From Symbiodinium natans (lineage: Eukaryota > Sar > Dinophyceae > Suessiales > Symbiodiniaceae): DNA of 64,000 nucleotides. Location of the stretch: the NCBI GenBank assembly GCA_905221605.1, contig CAJNDS010002568.1, positions 811,413-875,412 of the forward strand, written 5' to 3'. Positions within the stretch are counted from its first letter, which is position 1. The number at the start of each line of letters is the position of its first letter. The position numbers were made by a program, and so were the translations under genes. This document shows, one piece after another, positions 53,676 through 63,988 of the stretch. Under the pieces are notes generated by a model. The model was not told the DNA's origin. It worked only from the letters and a program-made list of their open reading frames with translations, and did not search any database.

Positions 53676-53751
53676 CTAGCGAAGGCATGCCAAGATGAGC
53701 TCCCGGCACATGGCCGCCGGTACAGGCCACACACAGCAAAGCTGGGCCATC
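53676..53751 (-). CDS. Candidate internal exon
   Basis: Acceptor CAAGTGAG|, 25 codons on the minus strand (DGPALLCVACTGGHVPGAHL), and a strong donor CGCTAG|GTGAGA. Its phase does not join directly to exon 53199-53122, so another exon would be needed in between. Confidence 0.35.
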
Positions 53752-53764
53752 CTCACTTGTAGAA

Positions 53765-53980
53765 AAGGAAGGGTTCAGGGTTTAGGTTTTAGGGTTTAGG
53801 GTTTAGGGTTTAGGCTTTAGGCTTTAAGGTTTAGGGTTTAGGGTTTAGGGTTTAGGGTTTAGGGTTTAAGGTTTAGGGTTTAGGGTTTAGGGTTTAGGGT
53901 TTAGGGTTTAGGGTTTAGGGTTTAGGGTTTAGGGTTTAGGGTTTAGCGTTTAGGGTTTAGGGTTTAGGGTTTAGGGTTTA
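53765..53980 (+). repeat. Long G-strand array
   Basis: About 28 TTTAGGG units, nearly pure from 53880 on. Confidence 0.96.
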
Positions 53981-54482
53981 CCCTCTAAACCTCAGACTCA
54001 TCAAGCTATTTTTGAGCCTTTGGGCGCTTGCATCGGTCTTCTTGGGTGGTTCTGAAGTCGAGGCTTTGGGTTGAGGGTTTAGGGTTTAGGGCTTCGGGCT
54101 TCGGGTTTAGGGTATAAGAGGTTGAGAATCCTTGCAAGGAGCTACCGCACTAGGGGGGGCCTGGGGTTTAGAATGAAAATATGCTGGACTTGGGGCCTGC
54201 AACGAGTTCAGCAATCCCAAACCCAACCTTCAAAGATCTCGTTTAAGAGTTCTTTTGGGTTCTTGACGGTTCTTGAGGGTTCTTAGAGTTTGAGGGTTCT
54301 CAAGGGTTTTTTAGGGTTCTTTGGGGTTGTTTAGGGTTATTGATGTTTTGGGCTTGTGGTGAGACAGCCATCGCTGCGGCACACGCGCGCACACTCCACT
54401 TTGAGGCTTTCTTGAAGATCCAGCTAGTGGTGGGTGGATAAATGAGGGGACTAAAGGGGGGACCCTTATTTATAAGGGACCT

Positions 54483-54530
54483 TACTTGGAGGTTCATGGT
54501 ACTTAGTCACCCACCCTGAACCTCCAAGCA
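54483..54530. repeat. Palindromic element, family A copy 11, arms only
   Basis: TACTTGGAGGTTCATGGTAC and CCCTGAACCTCCAAGCA almost back to back in 48 bp, with no core. Confidence 0.82.
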
Positions 54531-54534
54531 GGGG

Positions 54535-55010
54535 CTATAATGGAATGAGCATCTGAAGGCTGAAGCTCTACTACACCCCTGCGGAAGTAACCCTGACTTT
54601 TCCTTGGCTGCGAAACTCTAAACAAACCCCAAACCCCAACACCCTAAACCCCAAACCCACATCCAAAACTTTAAACCCCGAAGCCCCCAAACCCTGAAGC
54701 CATCGGTTTAGGGTTTAGGGTTGAGCGTTTAGAGTTTAGGGTGTCGACACCTGGTTGGTGGAAATCCGCGAGGGCGCGCTATCGAGCGAGAAGGTGCCTT
54801 GAGAACGCTCGAAGGGTTTGAGGGACTTTATGGGGGACTTAGGGTTAGGGTTTATGCTTTTAGGGCTCAGGGTTTAGGGTTAGGGGTCAGGGTTCAGGGT
54901 TTAGGGATCAGGGTTTAAGGTTTAAGGTTAGCGACTGTAGGGTGTCAGAGCTTTTGGGGACTTTACGGACTTCAGGGATTGCGAGTTTTTGGAGGGCTTT
55001 ACGAAGGGAT
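54535..55010. other. Spacers and degenerate units without a supported gene
   Basis: Scattered TTTAGGG and TTCAGGG units and a GC-rich island at 54740-54815. No defensible exon. Confidence 0.5.
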
Positions 55011-55014
55011 TCTA

Positions 55015-55245
55015 GGGTTTGGGGTTTCGGGTTTGGGGTTTAGAGTTTAGGGTTTAGGGTTTAGGGTTTAGGGTTTGGGGTTTAGGGTTTAAGGTTTGGG
55101 GTTTTGGGTTTAGGGTGTAGGGTCTAGGGTTTAGGGTTTAGGGTTTAGGGTTTAGGCTTTAGGGTTTAGGGTGTAGGGTTTTAGGGTTTAGGGTTTAGGG
55201 TTTAGGGGCTTAGGGGTTTAGGGTTTAGGGTTTAGGGGTTGAGTA
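55015..55245 (+). repeat. G-strand telomere-like array
   Basis: TTTAGGG with TTTGGGG, TGTAGGG and TTTTAGGG variants. Confidence 0.93.
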
Positions 55246-55272
55246 CATGTTGGCACAGGGTGGAGCTCTAGG

Positions 55273-55415
55273 GGTAGTTGCATGGTCCCTTAATGGGGTC
55301 CCTGACCTTCTTTAAGGGGATCTGAAAGTGGGCCCTTGGGCTTGATAGGGTATATAAGGCTTCTTAAGGGTACGTTCGGGGTCCCCTATTTAAGGGCCCA
55401 TATTGAGTGAACTAC
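55273..55415. repeat. Palindromic element, family C copy 4
   Basis: GCATGGTCCCTTAATGGGG at the left and CTATTTAAGGGCCCATATTG at the right. The inner motifs match the other family C copies. Confidence 0.62.
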
Positions 55416-55439
55416 CCTAAACCCTAAACCCTACAGTAG

Positions 55440-55740
55440 GCAGGACACCCCGAAAGCAGAGCTGGCTGCTGAAGCGCCAGCTGCCAAACCAAAGCCTCCC
55501 TTGTCCTGTCCTCCAGCATATTGGCCCTGCCTGCCCTTGCCATACACGCCGTAGCCGCTGCCCCACCCTCCCTGTCATGTAGCCCCAACTGCTCTTGCCA
55601 CGCACGCCGTCCAGTTTCGCTTGCCATAGCCTCCATAGTACTGGCCCCAACTTTTGCCATACACACCGTAGCCGCAGCGCCAGCTTTCCTGCTTAAGGCC
55701 TCTATAGTATTGGCCCCAACTGCTCTTGCCACGCGCTCCG
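55440..55740. repeat. Imperfect 60-65-bp tandem repeat, possibly coding
   Basis: CTTGCCATACACGCCGTAGCC and AGTATTGGCCCCAACTGCTC recur about three times. Both strands are open (WQEQLG, GANTMEAMA type peptides), which the repeat alone can explain. A small Gly/Ala-rich repetitive protein is possible but unsupported. Confidence 0.5.
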
Positions 55741-56009
55741 TAGCCTTGGGCTCAGGGCTTGGGAGGGTTTCGGGCTTAGGGCTTAGGGTTTACGGTTGAG
55801 GGTTGGAGAGTTTAGGGTTTAGGGCTTAGGGTTTAGGGGTTTAGGGTGAATTACATCCAAGTGCACCAAATCCTGCAAGCCTTAGGGGGCAATCAAGGTC
55901 GGGTTGTGTCCAGACCATGAAAAGGATGGATGCTTGAAAGCAGCCACTGGTCTTCGAAAGCAGTTCAAGCGTAAACCATAAACCCTGCATCTTAGACCCT
56001 ACACCCTTG

Positions 56010-56395
56010 CTGCCCTAAACCCTAAACCCTAAACCCTAAACCCTAAACCCCTAAACCCTAAACCCCAAACCCTGAACCACGACTCACGGGGGTCATGGGG
56101 CTGCCAGCCACAACAGCCTGATGGGGTTCACCTATGGTGTTTAGGGCTTGGGGTTGGGCCCTAACCCTAAACCCTAAACCCTAAACCCTAAACCCGCCTA
56201 ACCCTACAAGCCCCAAACTCGATATCCCCTAAAAGCCCTAAAAGCCCTCAAAGCCCTAAAAGCCCTAAAAACCCTAAAAACCCTAACACACCACTAAAAA
56301 CCCTAAAAAACCTAAAACACCTAATAAAACTTTAAAAAAAACCTAAAAAAACCTTTAACAAAAAACCTAAAAAAAAAAACCTTAAAAAAAACTAT
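56010..56395 (-). repeat. C-strand arrays grading into AACCCTAAAA and poly-A-rich units
   Basis: CCCTAAA blocks at 56015-56065 and 56155-56200, then CCCTAAAAA and CCTAAAAAA units of growing A content up to the GA tract. Confidence 0.85.
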
Positions 56396-56413
56396 GCCCA
56401 TTAGAGTTGGGGG

Positions 56414-56741
<328 letters not shown>

Positions 56742-57052
56742 GCGACCTCTGCGGGAGCAGGGCCATGCCTAAGGCGCCATCCCTCCTGGCTTCGCAGGGG
56801 GCTCCGATGAACGTCATCGCCCCCTCCACTTGGAGTTCAGACGGGCAGAGCGCCCCGGGCTCCGTAAACGTCATTGCCCGGCAAGGGGGAGGGAGGGGGG
56901 GGAGGGAGGGGAGTGGGGGAGGGAGGGGGGCGCGCAGTCGGCGAAGACTGGCCGAAAGTAAGAAATCAGCACCCGGGATCCAGCGTACCTGGCTGCTATG
57001 AGCTCGATGGATGTCGGAGCGAATCCCATTCACGGCCAGCATGCCCTCTTTT

Positions 57053-58443
57053 CTATGGCCGCAGAAGCAACTGCGGGTCGCGGTAATTCAAATGCCCCTC
57101 AGTGTCTAGCAGCACCACCGCCCTATCCAGCACCTCACTGACATCATCCTCCCGAAGATTTGGACGGCCTGCCTGCTGAAGGTGTTGCACCAGGGCAGAT
57201 CGGAGGAGATCGATAGTCGTGGGACCATGTCCCAAACGACGCAGCACCCAGCGGCGCACTCGCCTAACACTGATAGCCGCAGTGTCAGTAGGCGCACGCC
57301 AGCCAGCACCTGGCCTTACTTCGGCAGCGAGGCCCTGCAAGTGGTCGTGGAGAGGCCCAGGAGGGAGATCCTGTCTGGGAAGTCTGGGGCAAGCACTCAC
57401 AGATGATACGAAGGACCAGAGACAGTCCGGACACATGGGACCCCTAGTCATGGCGGCGGGCAGGTAGCTGGGGTGGATGCCACAGTTCCATGTCGGGCAG
57501 GCTCCACGCCGATGAAGGGCCGTGCCGCACACCATACAGGCATCATCTTCGTCTGTGCACCTTCGGCACCACGGACAGGGGTGCACCTGCGGCCGGCGGG
57601 GAGAGAATCTCACTCGCCCGCAGTGCCAGCAAATATCCGGCCACGCCGCTTCGGCGTTGTGCGGGCAGTCGCACGGAGGAAGCTGGAACAGCTGGACGAC
57701 TGCTGACCAAAGCGGCATCTCAGGACCCCACGCAGGGCTACCCGCCACCAAAAAAGGTACTCCAGCCGCTTGAAGGGCAGTTCGGACAACGGCAGCCGAG
57801 AGACCTCTAGTGAGAGCATCCCGTGCACCTTCCTGTCGGATTCGAGCGGTGGCAGCTTCTTCAGGGAGCAGCTGCCAACGGAGCTGCTGGATGATGCGGG
57901 CGCCCGCTCCATCCATCCACTGCTGCAAGCGCCGCAGTCCCGCAGCGGCCCCCATAGCTGGAGCATCAGGAGGAGGGACCTCCTCCTGTGGAGCCTGGGC
58001 ACTTCGCACCAGGGCCAGATAGGCCTGCACCCTTTGCAGGTATTGCGCACGTATGCAGCGCAAGCCAAGGAGGAGAAGGCTGGTGATTCTAACGGCGCTT
58101 CCCATTTGGAGGTCCGCAGAAAGGCGCTCGCGTGCCTCTGTCTCCGCCAACTCCATGTGTCTGAGCTCAGCAAACCCCTCCGCACCAGCCGCCTCCTCAG
58201 CGACACTGCTGCTCAAGCACTGACCCAGCCGGAGCGGGATGACCCCTCGGTACGCCAGCTCCTCTGGTCGTTCTTGTTCAACGCCAGCAGCGCTGCTGAC
58301 GTTATCCTCCCTGCTGAGGAGGGCTTCCCGGGATGGTGTGGTGATGAACCACCGCCAGGCAGAGAGCAGCGGCCACCGTGTCTCGTCTGCCGGGAGAGGC
58401 GCGATGACGGGTCGGCCCGCCCTTACCCAACGCCAGCAGCTCC
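57053..58443 (-). CDS. LINE C-terminal segment, cysteine-rich
   Basis: Open from about 58443 (frame shared with the endonuclease part) to a stop at 57053; no ATG is needed if it continues the RT frame. Counting from codon 58214-58216, residues 1-160 are helical and Ala/Arg-rich. Residues 182-265 hold 13 Cys in pairs (CDC, CWHC, CPWCRRC, CMVC, CPTWNC, CPDC), typical of zinc-binding modules. The frame before 58216 reads LPADETRWPLLSAWRWFI, clearly continuous with protein, which places the junction with the RT frame near 58430-58450. A role in RNA or DNA binding is likely but unproven; I do not know a named domain for it. Confidence 0.72.
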
Positions 58444-61400
58444 TCCTCGACCAAGTCGCGCACGTGGTCCACCAATGGCCGCATAGCAGGACAGTTCATG
58501 ACCACATGTCGGGGGGTCCCAGCAGCCGTGAGACAGAGAGGGCAAACCCGGACTGGCCTTCCTTGTCGGCGCGCTTCATCCTCAGCGCATTGGCGAGATT
58601 CTGCATGGGCATGAAGGAGCTCGGACCAGCCGCCTCCAATAGCTCTCAGGCACCGGAATTGGAATCCGGAAATGTCGACAACATCCCCATCTTGTGGAAG
58701 CGCCAGCGTCCTCCATTCTATGGGAATGGTAATTTGTGTATAGTGCCGCGGGTGCATAGAGGCTCGATAGAGCTCCGGCCCAAGTCTGGCAATCTTGCCC
58801 TGCACTCGGCGCAGCTTCCACTGCTGACAGGCCTGCAACCTCAACTGCCGCCTCACAGCCTCTCGTGTAGTAGTCGTAATCATGCGCCCTTCCCACACGA
58901 GAAAAGCGAATAGGCTGCCCGCGGGGAGAAAAATGTCAGGAGGTTGTGGTCTGAGCCTTGCCTGTCTGCAGCCCTCATCCTGCTGCTCATTTCCCTCGAT
59001 GATGACAGGATACGGGCATGGGTCGCCTTGCTGGTGGCTTTTTACATCCACGCCTACCAGGCCATGCTCATCAAAGGCAACTTGCACCATTGTTCGCGTG
59101 TGGCCCTGATGCTCCCGTCGCACGTTCCACTTCTCCGGATGAGTTTCCACGTCCAATCTCCAGGAAGGCGTAAAGCGACCGCCTCGCCAGGACCGCTGCA
59201 AGTGATCCAGAACAGCTCGCAGCACAGATTCCAAAGGGAAGTGCGCCCACCGGCTAGGGCAGTGGCTTCGGCGGAGTGCTGCAAAAAGCGCAGAGCGGTC
59301 ACATACGAGCAAATTCCAGTCTCCCGGCCGCCGCCACCGCAGGGCGCACAGCATACCCACAAACTCTGCCAGGTGAACCCCAGAGGCTTCATACCCGTAA
59401 CGTTCCGGGAGTCGGCCAAGAATGGGCACCGAGACCTGCCGGCTACGTTCCCAGTAACCTCCTAGCGGGCCAAAGGCCCGTGCTTGAGCACTATAAGTGC
59501 AAACGCCGCCGCTGTCTCCTCCATCACTATACAGTGCATAGTCAGAGGGGGGGAACCCATGTGGAAAGATCGCCGCCAAGCCTGCAACTCGCGGTGCAGG
59601 CAGATGCGGCTGACTCCACGCCGACTCCGGCCAATCTTCCGGAAGATCCTCCGAAACGTGCCCGCCAAAGAGAGCTGCCTCAGCTGCCCAGTCTGTTTCT
59701 GCTTGCTGTCGGGCAGCCTCCGCAGCAGCCGCGCAGCTGGCAGCATCCAGACGTGTCCCTTGCAACAGGGGGGTCCACACCGCCGGGTCACTCCACCTTG
59801 CAGGCGGGACACCGCTGCTACGCAGCGACGCCACAGCTCGACGAATAGCATTGGCTTGGTGACCCACTCTGCAAAAGCTAGCCGCAGCGCGTGCCAATGC
59901 AGGCCGGTACAATCCGACGAGGGGACACGGCGTCATCCTATGCCGTGCAGCCAGCTGATCTAGTATCCGCCCCACCGTACGGTCCGTGCCTGTGGTGACG
60001 TGAAATCCGTACTGGGAGAGGAACCGCATAGCACGAGGGATGAGTCTTTCATCGTCTTCAGCGGACTCAGGGTCTTGCTGCATAGCCTGACGAAGCTGAT
60101 CTCTGGCCACGCAGCTGGCCATGCCCTCTCCACAGAGGAGCATCAGCACATCATGAGCCGCCGCCGCCACTACACTCTCGACAACTGAGGGCAACTGTAC
60201 ACCACCATCCCTGCTCGCTGCCAGGAGACTGACCCGCTCGGCCGTGCAGCGTGTGCCGAACCGCTCCAGCACCAGTCTCTGGAAGGCGGCATCCTCCTCA
60301 TGTAGTGCCATTGCTGGCGGGATACCCATCAAGCACGCATACCCTAGGAAGCCGCGGACCCTCAGCTGGTACACCATTGCAGCCTCATCCCACGTGCAGC
60401 GCTGACACACGATAAGCTGCCGGGCCGAAACCAGGCGGTCCAACGTGACCTGTGCCGCTGCAGAATGGCGATCCTGTAGGGTGCCAAGCTTCCCCAACAG
60501 CGTTTCTTGCGTATCCTCATGTGCACGTGGAATAGTAGCCTCTGCTACCCCGCCGTGCCAGATATCCCAGCCGCCAGCCAGTACCCCCATCTCATTTATT
60601 TCCCGGCGTGGCGGGGCTGCATGCCGCATGTATGGGAGCCAGTCAGTCGCGAAAGCCGAGCACTTTGGCCAGCAGAAGCCTATGCCAGTACCCTCGCTTC
60701 CAAGACGTAGGTCAGCTGTCATAAGCTGGAGTTGTCGAGCCCCGTCTGCATAATGCTCTGTGTCGTCAACATATCCAGCAGCGCCGACTTTGAGTCCAGC
60801 CGACGTGGTATAAGCGGCGTCACTCCTTTCTCGGAGGCGCAAGAGCGGATCCTGTGCAGCCTTAGAAAGCTCTGGGGCTGAAACGGAGCCTTGAGGGAGC
60901 CCCCGAGAGACCAATATTGGGAGCGAGGGACCCCACCTTGTCTGCACACGGAGCTTTATACCTGAGAACGCTGCAGTATACAATCGCCGAACCTCCGGGG
61001 GCACTGCCCGGGCCTGCATGACAGCGTCCGACGCCGCCAGAGTGACCGCATTAAAGAATTTCTCGTAGTCAGCAGCCACCCGACATATATCCCGCCTCCA
61101 AAAGAAGGCGTCCTCAACGATCATGGCATCCAAATAGAGGACAAGCGGTGCTGCGCTGACCCCCACCTCATAGGCTCGGTTTAAGTCGCTATATAAGCAG
61201 CCCGGCTCCATACGGCTTCGCCACTGCGTGAGTCTGCGCGTGACTGGCCCTTCGACAGCCTTGAAAGTCTCTTCCAACATGGTGAGAGGGCGCCATCCCC
61301 CTTTTGGTTTAGCGACGTTGATCTGCAGCGCCCAGCTGGAGTGGTCTGCACGCATGCCGCACTCCCGTTGTACATCCAGGGAGAACCAAAGCGCCTCTTG

Positions 61401-62201
61401 CAGCCAGTCAGGGAAGAAAGGGAGAAAGGCCATCTTGAATCCAGATGGGCCAGGACGCGAGGCACGTCCGCGCCGAAGTACATCACGCCTCTCTTCCAAA
61501 GACAGGGGCCGCACCAAGTCAGCAGCCTGCATACTCTCAGCAGCGCTAGGGCAGGCTGTGATGAGCACCACTGGTAATCGTTCGACGCGAGAATATTCCC
61601 AGCGGTCCAGGGACCAAGCAAACGGAGGGAGGCCGTTGGCGGCAAGCAGGACACGCTTTGGACCAGCACACGGCTGCAGCCGTTGCGCCGTCCATTTGCC
61701 TTCCGTGCACTGAAGACAGAGGGACTTCGTGTGGATAGCCCCCTGTTCCACTCGCACTATGTCACCACCAGCACAGTCTGTGATCTCAACCAACCCAGGC
61801 AGTAGGTACGCAAGTCCCAGTCTACGCAGATCGCTGCCCGGGGCGGCCGCTGCAGTAGAGAGGAGATTTGGCGAGGCCCGCTGATTGCCTATGGCGTCCC
61901 TCCAGAAAGTCAGGCACTGGTGCTCCCAGCGCGGTACTGGACCCTGGTGCAAGGGTTTCCACTCTTGCGCCGCCCCTATTTTTGCCTGTTCCACATTCAC
62001 CGGGATCTGAGCGGTACCGTCTTCCAGCAGCACCCGATCCGGCGAATATGTAGCCTGTGGCCGGCGCGCAGGCCGCAGCATTCGACACCATAGTCGAAGG
62101 TCCTGGGCTCGTAGGGCTCCTGCTCGGTTCTGCCTACGATCAGCGCTCCGATGTCTCCAAACCGCCGCACGCATGGACTTCGCAACCTTCTTCCATTCCA
62201 A
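58302..62201 (-). CDS. LINE reverse transcriptase-RNase H polyprotein segment
   Basis: 1299 codons counted from a TTG at 62199-62201, which is not a true start: the frame is open further upstream, to about 62348. Reverse transcriptase motifs: A around AADYEKFFNAV (D378), B RGLPQGSVSAPEL (433-445), C YVDD (477-480, DNA 60762-60773). RNase H: YSDGGD (D893), HLAEFVGML (E946), CDRSALF (D968) and GNEQQDEGC (D1075), so all four acidic residues are kept. A zinc knuckle C-x2-C-x8-H-x4-C spans 1220-1237. The catalytic residues look intact, but the frame is offset by -1 from the endonuclease part and by +1 back to the C-terminal part. Confidence 0.92.
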   Translation of the reverse strand: MEWKKVAKSMRAAVWRHRSADRRQNRAGALRAQDLRLWCRMLRPARRPQATYSPDRVLLEDGTAQIPVNVEQAKIGAAQEWKPLHQGPVPRWEHQCLTFWRDAIGNQRASPNLLSTAAAAPGSDLRRLGLAYLLPGLVEITDCAGGDIVRVEQGAIHTKSLCLQCTEGKWTAQRLQPCAGPKRVLLAANGLPPFAWSLDRWEYSRVERLPVVLITACPSAAESMQAADLVRPLSLEERRDVLRRGRASRPGPSGFKMAFLPFFPDWLQEALWFSLDVQRECGMRADHSSWALQINVAKPKGGWRPLTMLEETFKAVEGPVTRRLTQWRSRMEPGCLYSDLNRAYEVGVSAAPLVLYLDAMIVEDAFFWRRDICRVAADYEKFFNAVTLAASDAVMQARAVPPEVRRLYTAAFSGIKLRVQTRWGPSLPILVSRGLPQGSVSAPELSKAAQDPLLRLRERSDAAYTTSAGLKVGAAGYVDDTEHYADGARQLQLMTADLRLGSEGTGIGFCWPKCSAFATDWLPYMRHAAPPRREINEMGVLAGGWDIWHGGVAEATIPRAHEDTQETLLGKLGTLQDRHSAAAQVTLDRLVSARQLIVCQRCTWDEAAMVYQLRVRGFLGYACLMGIPPAMALHEEDAAFQRLVLERFGTRCTAERVSLLAASRDGGVQLPSVVESVVAAAAHDVLMLLCGEGMASCVARDQLRQAMQQDPESAEDDERLIPRAMRFLSQYGFHVTTGTDRTVGRILDQLAARHRMTPCPLVGLYRPALARAAASFCRVGHQANAIRRAVASLRSSGVPPARWSDPAVWTPLLQGTRLDAASCAAAAEAARQQAETDWAAEAALFGGHVSEDLPEDWPESAWSQPHLPAPRVAGLAAIFPHGFPPSDYALYSDGGDSGGVCTYSAQARAFGPLGGYWERSRQVSVPILGRLPERYGYEASGVHLAEFVGMLCALRWRRPGDWNLLVCDRSALFAALRRSHCPSRWAHFPLESVLRAVLDHLQRSWRGGRFTPSWRLDVETHPEKWNVRREHQGHTRTMVQVAFDEHGLVGVDVKSHQQGDPCPYPVIIEGNEQQDEGCRQARLRPQPPDIFLPAGSLFAFLVWEGRMITTTTREAVRRQLRLQACQQWKLRRVQGKIARLGPELYRASMHPRHYTQITIPIEWRTLALPQDGDVVDISGFQFRCLRAIGGGWSELLHAHAESRQCAEDEARRQGRPVRVCPLCLTAAGTPRHVVMNCPAMRPLVDHVRDLVEEELLALGKGGPTRHRASPGRRDTVAAALCLAVVHHHTIPGSPPQQGG

Positions 62202-63988
62202 GGCCTGGTCCAGAATAGCCTGTCCGTCTGCAGCTGTGAGAGGTGGGGAGAAATGTCCAGACTGTTCTGGAGTAAATCCAGATCGTTGGCTAAATCTGAG
62301 GAGGCAGAGGGTGGCCTCACGGCAGTGACAACGTTCCCCGGAGACCAGTCAGTTGCCACATTCAGGAAGCCTCGGGCCATTGCCCACTCTACCGGACGGG
62401 TGCGAAAACCGTCCCAGTCCTCGCAATCAAAGCGAAGAGGTAGCTGCGCGTTACGCTGCCGTACTAAGCGGCCAGTGTCAGCTATCCCCTGTGTCCACGC
62501 TTGGCGGACGCTGTCTAGCAGCTCCGTAGAGGGCGGCCGCCATGGCTGCCGCCAAAGCGCAAAGCGGATGGTCTGACAGAGCTCACGGAGCCTGGTCATG
62601 AATAGGTCCCAAGCCGAGCTCGCCCGGCCGTGCCCTCGAGATTCCGCAGACGGGAGCTTGACTTCTGCAAGGGCGTCCAGCATGATTTCCATAATGCGAG
62701 CGTGCAACTGTGACACCTGCTCCCGAAGCGCCGGGGTGCGTGGGTCAACTCTGCGGATCCAAGGCAGCATTCCTCCGAGGAGTTCCGCGAGGCGAGCCTC
62801 CGAGTCCCGCTGTGGGCCTCCCGCGGCTTGTCGTCCGCAGGTCCGCATAATATTTTCAAGCTGCTCACGCACCTCCGAGATTTCGCCGTGGTACTCCCGC
62901 ACCAGGGTCACCACACGGGCCCGCACTGTAGAATCCCCAAGCCGATCCACAAGCAGGCGCCACTTGCGCGAAGCTTCATCCGGGACCTCCTCCTGCATAG
63001 TCGGGAAAGGGACAGCAAAGTCAGCGACGATGGGATCGTGATCGATCCTTCTTGGGTGGGCCCAAACCACCGCCGAATTGAGAAGAGGGACGTCTTGATC
63101 AAGCGGAGCACGCCAGAGAACATAATCGAGCCGACTGGCCCCGCCGGCTTGGGAGAAAAAGGAGAAGGCTCTCATTAGAGGGTGCCGCTGACGGAAAGTA
63201 TCCCTCAGCCCGCAAGCCAGCAGAGTGCCCAGCAGGCTATCGGCCCGGGGCTGCGCAGAGCCCTGCCAGACATCCAGGCGTTCGTTCCCTATGGAGTTGA
63301 GGTCTCCGGCAGCCACGAAGAGGGCATTCCGGTGTAACGCATGCTGACTTTGCTCCCTTACAAAAGCATTCAAGTCCTGTTCCTGTTTTACTGCAGCTTC
63401 TCTTTGAAGAAAGCCCGGAAGGCAGGAGCCAGACACACCGTACAGGGCGAGGACGCGGAGCTCCAGATCAGCAGTCAAATTCACGGAAGCCGCAATAGCC
63501 CGTCCATGAGGGCCGAGAGCCACAGCACGCCATCCAGCGGGATGAGTAGCCTGAATGGCTAAAACAACCCCCGCGGAGCGGGATCCAGATCCAGACTCTC
63601 GCAGTCCTGGGGTGTATCCGCCCGACTTGATGTTATGGCTAATGGCCCGGAATCCTCCGTCTAACATTCCTTGACACGCCGCGGCGTGCGCCGCCTCAGT
63701 GCCAGCGCGGGTCTCGGAGAGGACACCGACGTCCGCTCCGAGCTCTGCCAAAGTGTCAGCCCAGAAGCGACCCCAGCCATACCTATCGCTACCAACTCCA
63801 GCCGTTTGCAGTGCTACGACTCGGAGAGCGGACTCAGGCCGCCAGGAGACGTTATCGCCCAAGCAGTTCCCGCAGAAGCGGGCCAAGCGAACCTGTCGGC
63901 CGATAGGCCACGTATCCCGTTCAGGGTCAAGGAGCGGAGGGGCTCCAGGGTGCCCGAGAAGGTCCTCATCCTCCTCTCCCGACGACAT
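61997..63988 (-). CDS. LINE apurinic/apyrimidinic-type endonuclease segment
   Basis: 663 codons from an ATG at 63986-63988; the frame is open upstream to the window edge, so the true start may lie outside. Endonuclease motifs in order: LSETR (E92), GDLNS (D229, N231), SRLDYVLW (D288) and IDHDPIV (D316, H317), which are the metal-binding and catalytic residues of the exonuclease-endonuclease-phosphatase fold used for target-primed reverse transcription. After about residue 340 comes a helical linker. The last 90 or so residues (beyond about 570) are probably out of the original frame, because the -1 frame there reads better (FTPEQSGHFSPPLTAADGQA). Confidence 0.9.
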   Translation of the reverse strand: MSSGEEDEDLLGHPGAPPLLDPERDTWPIGRQVRLARFCGNCLGDNVSWRPESALRVVALQTAGVGSDRYGWGRFWADTLAELGADVGVLSETRAGTEAAHAAACQGMLDGGFRAISHNIKSGGYTPGLRESGSGSRSAGVVLAIQATHPAGWRAVALGPHGRAIAASVNLTADLELRVLALYGVSGSCLPGFLQREAAVKQEQDLNAFVREQSQHALHRNALFVAAGDLNSIGNERLDVWQGSAQPRADSLLGTLLACGLRDTFRQRHPLMRAFSFFSQAGGASRLDYVLWRAPLDQDVPLLNSAVVWAHPRRIDHDPIVADFAVPFPTMQEEVPDEASRKWRLLVDRLGDSTVRARVVTLVREYHGEISEVREQLENIMRTCGRQAAGGPQRDSEARLAELLGGMLPWIRRVDPRTPALREQVSQLHARIMEIMLDALAEVKLPSAESRGHGRASSAWDLFMTRLRELCQTIRFALWRQPWRPPSTELLDSVRQAWTQGIADTGRLVRQRNAQLPLRFDCEDWDGFRTRPVEWAMARGFLNVATDWSPGNVVTAVRPPSASSDLANDLDLLQNSLDISPHLSQLQTDRLFWTRPWNGRRLRSPCVRRFGDIGALIVGRTEQEPYEPRTFDYGVECCGLRAGHRLHIRRIGCCWKTVPLRSR

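Noticed and set aside
57182-61713. Plus-strand frames of 70-240 codons over the LINE
   Set aside because: Antisense shadows of a GC-rich coding region with clear RT, RNase H and zinc-knuckle motifs on the minus strand.
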